DNA from: Bacteroidota bacterium | Lineage (GTDB): Bacteria; Bacteroidota; Bacteroidia; Flavobacteriales; Flavobacteriaceae | Assembly: GCA_022601215.1 (NCBI GenBank) | Contig: JAHZIZ010000065.1 | Coordinates: 1-5,341, forward strand | Direction of reading: 5' to 3' | Length of the DNA stretch: 5,341 nucleotides | Shown here: one piece after another, positions 1 to 5,341 of the stretch | Numbering within the stretch: the first letter of the stretch is position 1 | Layout of the letters: the number at the start of each line of letters is the position of its first letter | The notes under the pieces: model-generated | The model's database searches: none | Seen by the model: the letters and a program-made list of their open reading frames with translations, nothing else | What the model was told of the DNA's origin: nothing | Position numbers and translations under genes: made by a program

Positions 1-558
1 AAACTCGTTTGGTTCTCCATAAGTACTGGTATACACCTTTTCCCAGGTAACGTACTCTTGCATAAAGTAGTGGATATTATCATAAAAAAGCAATTCATAA
101 TCGAACGTACTTCTTTGATATCCTACCAAAATATATCTCAGATTTAGCCCACTATGATATAATTCGATCTCTCTTGAATTCAATTGAGTTACTTGAAAAG
201 TATAAAATCCATCAAGATCATGAGAAATATCTAGCTCATCTGTCACGGTGTTATAGTATCCTACATCGATTCCAAAACCATAACCTTGTTCTCCAACACC
301 CACTAGATTGTTGTTCGCCATAACATCACCATTTCTAAAAGACAAGGTAAATGCAATTTGCATAAACGGTATTTCTCCATTGGCATTGGAACGATTGATA
401 TCAACATACCATAGTTCTTTACTATTTAATACCTCTTCCAAGGTAACTGTAGGCACTGGGTCTATAATTACTGGGTCATCAACAATTACTTCGGTATAAC
501 AAGAAGTAAATAAAGTGGCCAAAAGGGCAAATCCGAAAAGTAGTTTTACTGTTTTCAT
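1..558 (-). CDS. Secreted flavobacterial lipoprotein, 3' part beyond window
   Basis: The frame reads leftward from ATG at 558-556 and stays open for 186 codons to the window edge, so the C-terminus is missing. The first 20 residues form a lipoprotein signal: basic start MKTVK, a hydrophobic stretch, and a lipobox LFTSC with the acceptor Cys at residue 20. A short acidic, Pro-rich linker (about residues 22-39) follows. The rest is soluble and aromatic-rich, with stretches such as ELWYVDIN (48-55), YGFGIDVGYY (93-102), DLDGFYTF (114-121) and FYDNIHYFMQEYVTWEKVYTS (158-178). There are no other membrane segments. It is therefore predicted to be lipid-anchored in the envelope. From memory, close relatives in Flavobacteriaceae are annotated as nicotinic acid mononucleotide adenylyltransferase. 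I see no nucleotidyltransferase HxGH motif here and do not support that name. The function is unknown. It is divergent from gpsA and has its own promoter. Confidence 0.88.
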   Translation of the reverse strand, partial: MKTVKLLFGFALLATLFTSCYTEVIVDDPVIIDPVPTVTLEEVLNSKELWYVDINRSNANGEIPFMQIAFTLSFRNGDVMANNNLVGVGEQGYGFGIDVGYYNTVTDELDISHDLDGFYTFQVTQLNSREIELYHSGLNLRYILVGYQRSTFDYELLFYDNIHYFMQEYVTWEKVYTSTYGEPNEF

Positions 559-604
559 AATGTTTGGATTTTAAGGTTCGTGTAGACGAAATCTAAAAGC
601 ATGC

Positions 605-631
605 CAAAATTATTAAACAACTGTAAATCAA
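605..631 (-). promoter_or_regulatory. Bacteroidota-type promoter for the lipoprotein gene
   Basis: On the minus strand, positions 612-605 read TAATTTTG, an exact match to the Bacteroidota -7 consensus TAnnTTTG. A TTG that could be the -33 element lies at 631-629. The 16-base gap is slightly shorter than usual. Transcription would start near 598-600, giving a leader of about 40 bases that ends in an A-rich stretch before the ATG. The -7 match is seen directly. Promoter function is inferred. Confidence 0.55.
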
Positions 632-653
632 TTATTTATGTTTGAATTTACAG
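621..653. repeat. Perfect 8-bp inverted repeat in the divergent promoter region
   Basis: CTGTAAAT at 621-628 is the exact reverse complement of ATTTACAG at 646-653, with a 17-base spacer. Arm centres are 25 bases apart. The left arm and spacer overlap the presumed -33 region of the lipoprotein promoter, so the repeat is placed like an operator for a dimeric regulator. No regulator gene is in the window, and in AT-rich DNA an 8-bp pair can arise by chance. Confidence 0.4.
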
Positions 654-693
654 ATTGAAATTTGAAATTTAGTATTAATGCCATTGCATTTCT

Positions 694-701
694 TATTTTT
701 A
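694..701 (+). promoter_or_regulatory. Weak candidate -7 element for gpsA
   Basis: TATTTTTA matches the TAnnTTTG consensus except for the last base. It lies 19 bases before the gpsA ATG, which would give a very short leader. No TTG sits at the expected -33 distance. A purine-rich AGAAAGA at 708-714 precedes the start and may help ribosome binding. This is a position-based suggestion only. Confidence 0.3.
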
Positions 702-720
702 CCTGTTAGAAAGACAATCT

Positions 721-1725
721 ATGGCAAAAAAACCGACGTTTGCAGTATTTGGAGGGGGTAGTTGGGCTACCGCAATTGTAAAAATGCTATGTGAAAATCT
801 AGATGAAGTAGGCTGGTACATGCGAAGTGTATATGCTAAAGAGCATATTAAAAAAGAAAAACACAATCCCAATTACTTAAGTGCGGTTGAGTTTCATACC
901 GAGCAATTAAAACTTAGCAATGATATTAATGAAATGGTAGCCTATGCAGATTATCTCATTTTTGTGATTCCGTCTGCATTTGTCTACAAAGAACTTGAAA
1001 AAGTCACTGAATCCTTAAAAGGCAAAGTGATTTTTTCTGCCATTAAAGGAATTGTACCCGAAACCAGCCTTATCGTAGGAGATCATTTCTTTACACATCA
1101 CAACATTCCCTTTAAAGACATTGGGGTAATTACAGGCCCTTGTCATGCTGAAGAAGTTGCTCTAGAACGTCTATCTTACCTTACCATTGCCTGTGCAGAC
1201 CAAGAAAAGGCTCAGTTAGTCGCGGACAAACTCTCGTGTAAGTATATTAAATGTACAACGAGTGATGATATAATAGGAACCGAATATGCGGCCATGCTTA
1301 AAAATATCTATGCCCTCGCCGCAGGCATCGCCCATGGTCTAGGATATGGAGACAACTTTCAATCGGTATTGATGAGCAATGCTATACGTGAAATGAAGCG
1401 CTATGTGAAAAAGGTGCACAAGATGAAACGTGATATCAATGGGTCTGCTTATCTAGGAGATTTATTGGTAACCGGCTATTCTACTTTTAGTAGAAACCGA
1501 ATGTTCGGCAATATGATTGGAAAAGGATACACCGTAAAAAGTGCCATGATGGAAATGAATATGGTTGCCGAGGGGTATTATGCTACTAATAGTGCGTATA
1601 AATTAAACCAAGCTAAAGGTGCGAAAAAGGCAAAAACACCTATTATTAATGCCGTTTATGCCGTCTTATATGAGGAGAAGAATCCAAAAAAGGTATTTAA
1701 AAAATTAACAGATAAACTCAACTAA
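721..1725 (+). CDS. gpsA: NAD(P)H-dependent glycerol-3-phosphate dehydrogenase
   Basis: This complete 334-residue enzyme has the usual family length. It reduces dihydroxyacetone phosphate to sn-glycerol 3-phosphate in the cytoplasm, supplying the backbone for phospholipids. The N-terminal Rossmann fold has the dinucleotide loop GGGSWATA at residues 11-18. The family signature segments follow in order: FVIPSAF (81-87), the substrate-binding Lys in SAIKG (106-110, K109), ITGPCHAEEVA (137-147), the catalytic Lys in MLKNIYALAAGIAHGLGYGDN (192-212, K194), YLGDLLVTGYSTFSRNRMFG (244-263) with the SRNR substrate motif at 257-260, and VAEG (282-285). The third glycine of the usual GxGxxG loop is Ala16, which I recall as normal in flavobacterial members. 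The ATG at 721 places the Rossmann strand directly at the N-terminus as expected, so the start is secure. It ends with TAA at 1723-1725 and is followed by a terminator. It is likely a single-gene unit, divergent from the lipoprotein gene. Confidence 0.97.
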   Translation: MAKKPTFAVFGGGSWATAIVKMLCENLDEVGWYMRSVYAKEHIKKEKHNPNYLSAVEFHTEQLKLSNDINEMVAYADYLIFVIPSAFVYKELEKVTESLKGKVIFSAIKGIVPETSLIVGDHFFTHHNIPFKDIGVITGPCHAEEVALERLSYLTIACADQEKAQLVADKLSCKYIKCTTSDDIIGTEYAAMLKNIYALAAGIAHGLGYGDNFQSVLMSNAIREMKRYVKKVHKMKRDINGSAYLGDLLVTGYSTFSRNRMFGNMIGKGYTVKSAMMEMNMVAEGYYATNSAYKLNQAKGAKKAKTPIINAVYAVLYEEKNPKKVFKKLTDKLN

Positions 1726-1769
1726 AATTACCTGAATTCTTGTTTATATTTCATGATAACTTAACCTGA

Positions 1770-1800
1770 AAACCCTACTATGACAGTGGGGTTTCTTGTA
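1770..1800 (+). terminator. Hairpin terminator after gpsA
   Basis: AAACCCTACT (1770-1779), loop ATGAC (1780-1784) and AGTGGGGTTT (1785-1794) form a 10-bp stem with one U-G wobble and a 5-base loop. A T-rich but broken tail follows (CTTGTATCTTTG). The stem lies 44 bases after the gpsA stop, a suitable place for intrinsic termination. It is strong as a hairpin but moderate as a terminator because the U-tract is imperfect. Confidence 0.7.
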
Positions 1801-1806
1801 TCTTTG
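1799..1806 (+). promoter_or_regulatory. -7 promoter element for the large secreted-protein gene
   Basis: TATCTTTG exactly matches the Bacteroidota -7 consensus TAnnTTTG. It begins 4 bases after the terminator stem ends. A start near 1812 would leave a leader of about 28 bases, very A-rich and without a Shine-Dalgarno sequence, before the ATG at 1841. No clear -33 TTG is present at the normal spacing. That region is taken up by the terminator hairpin. Confidence 0.55.
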
Positions 1807-1840
1807 TAGCACTAAAAATTTTTATCTAAAATACAATCAA

Positions 1841-1897
1841 ATGAAAAAAATGATTACGCTATTCTTTATGTGTCTTGCGGCTCTTTCGTATGGACAG
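1841..1897 (+). other. Signal peptide of the large secreted protein
   Basis: MKKMITLFFMCLAALSYGQ has a basic start, a hydrophobic core (residues 4-15) and a small or polar end typical of flavobacterial Sec signals, with cleavage probably near Gly18-Gln19. Cys11 lies inside the core and is not in a lipobox, so this is not a lipoprotein. Confidence 0.85.
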
Positions 1898-4800
1898 GTA
1901 TTGAATGAAACTTTTGATGATGCAACTGCGTTTACTACGTCCACTCCCTTCTTTTCAGATGGGTTTAGTGACTACTTTGGGCTCGCCGTTGTAGATGACT
2001 ATGGCCCCGATGGAGTACCATCAAACCTAAAAGCCTATACAGGATTTAGTGGTGGGTTTATGGCCGGAATGGATCTTGACGGCGAGGGAGCCACGCTTCC
2101 TATTACTGTCGATTGGACTGGACTAGACATTACGGGGTTGAATTCCTTGATGTTTAGTGGTGAATTTGCTGAGTTTTTTGATTCTCCTGGAGATATCGAT
2201 GGCGCAGATTTTATCTTAGTTCAATACCAGATAGATGGTGGAGGATTTACAAATCTAATTGCTTTTGAAGCAAATGGTGATGAAAGTAATGAAGTATTTG
2301 CCGAAGACACCAACTTTGATGGATTTGGAGATGGAACGGTACTTACTGGTGCAGCTCAATCTTTTACAAAGGCGATCGCTGGCTCTGGAACTACATTAGA
2401 TCTAAGACTTACGGTTAGTGCAAACTCTGGAGACGAAGATTTTGCAGTAGATACTTTCAGTGTGACTGGAATGGGTGCTACTGGAAACCCTCCTGTTATT
2501 GCATGTCCTTCTGATATTGTAGCGCCGGCAGCAGCTGGATTATGTGAAGCTGTTGTTGGTTTCACAAACCCTATTGCATCAGACCCTGACGGAGATTTGG
2601 ATACCGTTATTCAAACTGCCGGTTTGCCTAGTGGAAGTGCTTTCCCCGTAGGTGTAAATACAGTGACCTTCACTGCCACAGATTTAGCCGGAAATAGTAC
2701 TTCTTGTTCTTTTACAATTACTATAGAAGACGCTGAGGCTCCAATGGCTGTTTGCCAAGACATTACGGTGCAATTAGACGCAAGTGGAAACTATACGCTA
2801 AACGGTTTTGAACTAGACGGCGGAAGTACCGATAACTGTGGGAATGTAGATTTCAGTATAGAAGCAAATCCATTTGGTTTTGAAGCAGGGCTTTATGCTT
2901 TTCATCCTTGGCCTGTAAACTTAGGCGTAGGTAACCCAAATTCAACTACCTATAATTACGATCCCGCCAATGACGCAATTTCGGTATCTAATGCCACTTA
3001 TAGCTCAGTGGGTGTGGGGATCAACTATGGTGTGGCTATTAACCCTCTAAATGGACAAGGATACTTAATAGGAGGAGATGATTTTAATACGCCAAGAAGC
3101 TTATTTGAATTTGACTTGACTACAGGAATTGTAGGTACAAATCTTGGACTACTACAATCAAGTACAGGCTCTAATAACCCTAACGCCTTAGTCTTTGGTA
3201 ATGATGGTACGCTTTATGTCTCTTTTGGTAATGGAAATATCAATACTTACGATATAGCAACGAGTACGGCTTCTGCCTTTACCTCAATTGCTTCCATAGG
3301 AGGAATAGGGATGACTTATGACTACGATAACGACCGAATAATATATTCCACAAGTGGAGGAGGTAGTGGAGATGGCTCAGTGCAGATTCATGAAGTGGAT
3401 ACCTCAGGAAACACTGGCTTACTTTTTACTTTTGAAATTGGAACTGGACTTCCTAATGGTTGTTTTGGAACGGCACAATCTATGGCCTATGTTGGTGATG
3501 GTAAAGTGGTAGCTTCTTCAACATGGGGATGCGACATTATTTACACACTAGACTTATTAGCGCAAACTACCACTTCTATTTTAGAACCAAATGGATTTAT
3601 TGACGAGAATATTAAAACTCTCTTATACGTCCCTAATTCATTTTCTGAATTAAGTTTAGATTGTTCAAACGTTGGAACTAATGAATTCACTTTGATCGTT
3701 ACTGATGATGCTGGAAATAGTTCAACATGTACGGCAAACGTAACTGTAGAAGACGTAACTGCTCCTGTCATTACTTGTTTAGGCGGTGTGAACGGAATCC
3801 CAGTGTTTATTAACGAACTCCATTACGATAACGTTGGAGGAGATCAAGATGAAGCGATTGAAATTGCAGGTCCTGCTGGAACTGATTTATCCGCTTTCTC
3901 TCTTGTATTATACAACGGAAACGGTGGAGCAGAATACAACAACGTTCCTCTAACCGGGACTATTGACGATGAAGGCGATGGTTATGGTGCCGTTAATTTT
4001 CCAATCACAGGAATCCAAAATGGTGCGCCAGACGGAATTGTATTGGTTGAAAATGGTGTAGTCATCCAATTTTTAAGTTATGAAGGTGAGTTTACCGCTA
4101 CCGATGGTATCGCAGCAGGATTAATGTCTACGGATATTGGCGTAGCTGAAATTGGAACACCAGTAGGAGAGTCATTGCAACTAACGGGTAACGGAAATAG
4201 TGATGGTGATTACATTTGGAGTCCTTCTATGGCTTCAACGCCAGGAACTATTAACACTGGACAGACGTTCACAGCACCTGTTTCCGCTGTTTTAGAAGTT
4301 GAGTTAGATGCTAATGGAATGGCGTCAATTGACGTGACTAATTTAATCCAAGGGGTAAATGAAGCTTGTGGATGGACAGCTTCTGTACCAGGAGATCTTA
4401 CTTGTGAGAACACTTCTAACCCAAGTAACGCTTTTGAAAATGGATACTTTACAAATCCTGAAAATGGATTTATTGTAGCCAACGACCTTGTTGTGGCTGC
4501 TGATACTGATTTCGAATTATTCCAAATCACTGCTAACTTATTCCACGATGTAGGGGCTACGATTACTAATGTAGACTTTACATACTATGAGGATAATGCC
4601 GGTGAGCCAGGTGCTGTAATTGGTACTGAAGCTGGAATTACGCCTTCTTCTCAAGTAGTCGTTGGAAACAACTTCGGATTTGATGTAAGTGAAACGGTAT
4701 TTGACTTAACACCATTTACATTTGCTTCTCAAGTAGGTGTTCCTACTAACTACTGGATCTCTATGTCTGCTAGTTCTTCTGCCTCAGGTATTGTGGCTTG

Positions 4801-5341
4801 GGAAGTATCTACAGCTTCTGGAACTGGTGACTATGATGCATTAAACTTTGATGGTACAGCTTGGGCTAACCCAGGACCAGGATCTGACGGGGTATACACA
4901 TTCTCTGGAAACTGTGTGCCAGGTGCAGATACAACCATCGATTTCACTTGTGCTGATTTAGGACTCAACCAAATTGAAGTAACTGTTACTGACGATTCTG
5001 GAAACACTGCAACTTGTACCGCTACTGTAGAGGTATTAGATGTTACTGATCCTATCTTAATCTGTCAAGATGTAACGATCGAAGTAGGACCTGATGGAAC
5101 TACTGAAATCAACCCAGAAGACCTATTGGCTCTTATGCCATCAACTTTTGAGGCTGTTACTATTAGTAGTGACAACCAATCTGGTACAGAAGGATTCACT
5201 GACTTCACTGTAGATGTTACAGCTGATGAGTCTATTTCTTTCGACTGGATGTACTCTACCGATGATGGACCAGGATTTGATAGCTTTGGATACCTTCTTA
5301 ATGGAGTATACACAGAGCTTACTGACCCAGCAGGTACTAAC
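1841..5341 (+). CDS. Large secreted multidomain protein with interrupted HYR repeats, C-terminus beyond window
   Basis: I translated this frame from ATG 1841 to the right edge: 1167 codons with no stop. It has a signal peptide (residues 1-19), then a beta-rich N-terminal domain (about 20-213) containing a calcium-loop-like DTNFDGFGDG (156-165). HYR module 1 (217-297) is intact. HYR module 2 (about 300-638) is split by a beta-propeller-like segment (344-600). HYR module 3 (about 640-1067) is split by a lamin-tail-like domain (655-810) and an unnamed beta domain (851-1026). HYR module 4 starts at 1070 and gives way at about 1101 to another guest that runs off the window. The visible mature part has 16 cysteines, mostly at HYR positions, and no membrane segment. 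This fits an exported extracellular or surface protein. In Bacteroidota such proteins usually carry a C-terminal type 9 secretion signal, but that end is not visible. Adhesion or matrix binding is plausible, and no catalytic motif was seen. The start is preceded by its own promoter. Confidence 0.9.
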   Translation, partial: MKKMITLFFMCLAALSYGQVLNETFDDATAFTTSTPFFSDGFSDYFGLAVVDDYGPDGVPSNLKAYTGFSGGFMAGMDLDGEGATLPITVDWTGLDITGLNSLMFSGEFAEFFDSPGDIDGADFILVQYQIDGGGFTNLIAFEANGDESNEVFAEDTNFDGFGDGTVLTGAAQSFTKAIAGSGTTLDLRLTVSANSGDEDFAVDTFSVTGMGATGNPPVIACPSDIVAPAAAGLCEAVVGFTNPIASDPDGDLDTVIQTAGLPSGSAFPVGVNTVTFTATDLAGNSTSCSFTITIEDAEAPMAVCQDITVQLDASGNYTLNGFELDGGSTDNCGNVDFSIEANPFGFEAGLYAFHPWPVNLGVGNPNSTTYNYDPANDAISVSNATYSSVGVGINYGVAINPLNGQGYLIGGDDFNTPRSLFEFDLTTGIVGTNLGLLQSSTGSNNPNALVFGNDGTLYVSFGNGNINTYDIATSTASAFTSIASIGGIGMTYDYDNDRIIYSTSGGGSGDGSVQIHEVDTSGNTGLLFTFEIGTGLPNGCFGTAQSMAYVGDGKVVASSTWGCDIIYTLDLLAQTTTSILEPNGFIDENIKTLLYVPNSFSELSLDCSNVGTNEFTLIVTDDAGNSSTCTANVTVEDVTAPVITCLGGVNGIPVFINELHYDNVGGDQDEAIEIAGPAGTDLSAFSLVLYNGNGGAEYNNVPLTGTIDDEGDGYGAVNFPITGIQNGAPDGIVLVENGVVIQFLSYEGEFTATDGIAAGLMSTDIGVAEIGTPVGESLQLTGNGNSDGDYIWSPSMASTPGTINTGQTFTAPVSAVLEVELDANGMASIDVTNLIQGVNEACGWTASVPGDLTCENTSNPSNAFENGYFTNPENGFIVANDLVVAADTDFELFQITANLFHDVGATITNVDFTYYEDNAGEPGAVIGTEAGITPSSQVVVGNNFGFDVSETVFDLTPFTFASQVGVPTNYWISMSASSSASGIVAWEVSTASGTGDYDALNFDGTAWANPGPGSDGVYTFSGNCVPGADTTIDFTCADLGLNQIEVTVTDDSGNTATCTATVEVLDVTDPILICQDVTIEVGPDGTTEINPEDLLALMPSTFEAVTISSDNQSGTEGFTDFTVDVTADESISFDWMYSTDDGPGFDSFGYLLNGVYTELTDPAGTN
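2489..2731 (+). repeat. HYR (hyalin-repeat) module 1, uninterrupted
   Basis: Residues 217-297 have the HYR pattern: PPVIACPSDIV at the start, Cys222 and Cys235, then FPVGVNTVTFTATDLAGNST, Cys289, and TITIED at the end. The length of 81 residues is normal for the family, an Ig-like extracellular beta-sandwich linked to adhesion. It serves as the internal reference for the split modules that follow. Confidence 0.85.
2732..3754 (+). repeat. HYR-like module 2, split by an insertion
   Basis: The first half (about residues 300-343) reads APMAVCQDITVQLDASGNY and reaches STDNCG at 328-334. The second half (about 601-638) carries LDCSNVGTNEFTLIVTDDAG and ends with TVED. Together they make about 82 residues, the size of one module. 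The host cysteines are 305, 333, 608 and 630. The split lies just after the DNCG turn. Confidence 0.75.
2870..3640 (+). other. Beta-propeller-like guest segment inside HYR module 2
   Basis: Residues 344-600 contain blade-like repeats beginning near 398 (GVAINPLNGQGYLIGGD), 448 (NALVFGNDGTLYVSFG), 491 (MTYDYDNDRIIYSTS) and 548 (MAYVGDGKVVASS). Each repeat pairs a small-hydrophobic strand with an Asp/Gly turn, and most are followed by a phrase such as LFEFDLTTG or NTYDIATS. The spacing of 43-57 residues suits propeller blades. The blade count and exact borders are uncertain. Cys541 and Cys564 could form a local disulfide. Confidence 0.55.
3803..4270 (+). other. Lamin-tail-like (LTD) domain inside HYR module 3
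   Basis: Residues 655-810 begin VFINELHYDNVGGDQDEAIE, continue with IAGPAGTDLSAFSLVLYNG, and close with SLQLTGNGN and a WSPSMASTPGTINTGQ end. These are the recognised features of bacterial LTD domains: the INE-HYDN opening, an E-x-IE-AGPAGTDL turn, and the W...TPG.NxGQ end. LTD is an Ig-like fold common in bacterial extracellular proteins, often beside nuclease or phosphatase domains. None of those enzymes is visible here. Confidence 0.85.
4391..4918 (+). other. Unnamed beta-rich guest domain inside HYR module 3
   Basis: Residues 851-1026 form a compact unit opened by Cys855 (LTCENTSNPSNAFENG) and closed by Cys1025 (GVYTFSGNC), which could be joined at its base. Inside are VANDLVVAADTDFELFQITA, TNVDFTYYEDNAGEPGAVIG, FGFDVSETVFDLTPFTF, TNYWISMSAS and AWEVSTASG. 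I recall similar segments in other flavobacterial secreted proteins but know no family name. The function is unknown. Confidence 0.6.
5048..5341 (+). repeat. HYR-like module 4, first part, followed by the start of another guest
   Basis: Residues 1070-1100 (DPILICQDVTIEVGPDGT then INPEDLLALMP) repeat the opening of module 2, with Cys1075. In place of a DNCG turn and second half, the chain passes into TFEAVTISSDNQSGTEG and ISFDWMYSTDDGPGFDSFGY, a beta-sandwich-like segment. The window ends inside this segment. Confidence 0.6.

Larger units (their letters stand above)
3758..5041 (+). repeat. HYR-like module 3, split twice
   Basis: The host pieces are TAPVITCLGG (640-649), the strand pair VLEVELDANGMASIDV and the NEACG turn (817-844), then IDFTCADLGLNQIEVTVTDD and TCTATVEVLD (1033-1067). 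Joined, they total about 82 residues. The host cysteines are 646, 843, 1037 and 1059, matching those of module 2 in order. The lamin-tail-like domain interrupts the first piece and a second guest follows NEACG. Confidence 0.72.

Noticed and set aside
308..499. Short plus-strand open frame of 63 codons
   Set aside because: It lies wholly antisense inside the lipoprotein gene, which has a clear signal peptide and lipobox. There is no recognisable product or start signal.
2356..2565. Minus-strand open frame of 69 codons
   Set aside because: It is a shadow of the large secreted-protein gene, overlapping the end of the N-terminal domain and HYR module 1 on the other strand.
3541..3771. Minus-strand open frame of 76 codons
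   Set aside because: It is antisense to the closing half of HYR module 2 and has the low-complexity S/V/T-rich look of a reverse-strand shadow.
4210..4530. Minus-strand open frame of 106 codons
   Set aside because: It is antisense to the end of the LTD and the start of the next guest. There is no promoter or family resemblance.
5065..5313. Minus-strand open frame of 82 codons
   Set aside because: It is antisense to HYR module 4, whose plus-strand reading matches known repeat patterns.
1841..5341. Frameshifts or fusion of several separate genes as the cause of the mixed domains
   Set aside because: The frame was translated codon by codon with no stop. Domain borders alternate between host and guest in one frame, so a single intact gene is the simplest reading.
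1..5341. CRISPR array, transposon, tRNA, or defence or toxin system
   Set aside because: No regularly spaced repeats, terminal inverted repeats with a transposase, tRNA-like cloverleaf, or toxin-antitoxin-like gene pairs were seen on either strand.

Overview
The window looks like chromosomal DNA of a marine or soil Flavobacteriaceae-type Bacteroidota. Four things point this way: an AT-rich base composition, TAnnTTTG-type -7 promoter elements, A-rich leaders without strong Shine-Dalgarno sites, and three proteins with a strongly flavobacterial character. The species cannot be named from this sequence.

Layout. Positions 1-558 (minus strand) hold the N-terminal 186 codons of a secreted lipoprotein that runs off the left edge. 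Positions 559-720 are a divergent intergenic region with a good minus-strand promoter, a perfect 8-bp inverted repeat and a weak plus-strand promoter. Positions 721-1725 (plus) encode a complete glycerol-3-phosphate dehydrogenase (gpsA). Positions 1726-1840 carry a hairpin terminator followed within 5 bases by the -7 element for the next gene. Positions 1841-5341 (plus) are one uninterrupted reading frame of 1167 codons that runs off the right edge. It encodes the N-terminal part of a large secreted multidomain protein.

The most notable content is the architecture of that large protein. After a signal peptide and a beta-rich N-terminal domain comes one normal HYR (hyalin-repeat, Ig-like) module. 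The following HYR modules are each split by long guest segments: a beta-propeller-like segment in the second, a lamin-tail-like domain plus an unnamed roughly 175-residue beta domain in the third, and a further guest that begins before the window edge in the fourth. If the guests are removed, the second and third hosts each collapse to about 82 residues, the normal size of an HYR module.

The three genes do not form an obvious pathway. gpsA is a housekeeping gene of membrane-lipid synthesis, bounded by a divergent promoter region and a terminator. The two flanking genes encode envelope or secreted proteins and appear to be separate transcription units. No RNA gene, mobile element, CRISPR array or defence system is visible.
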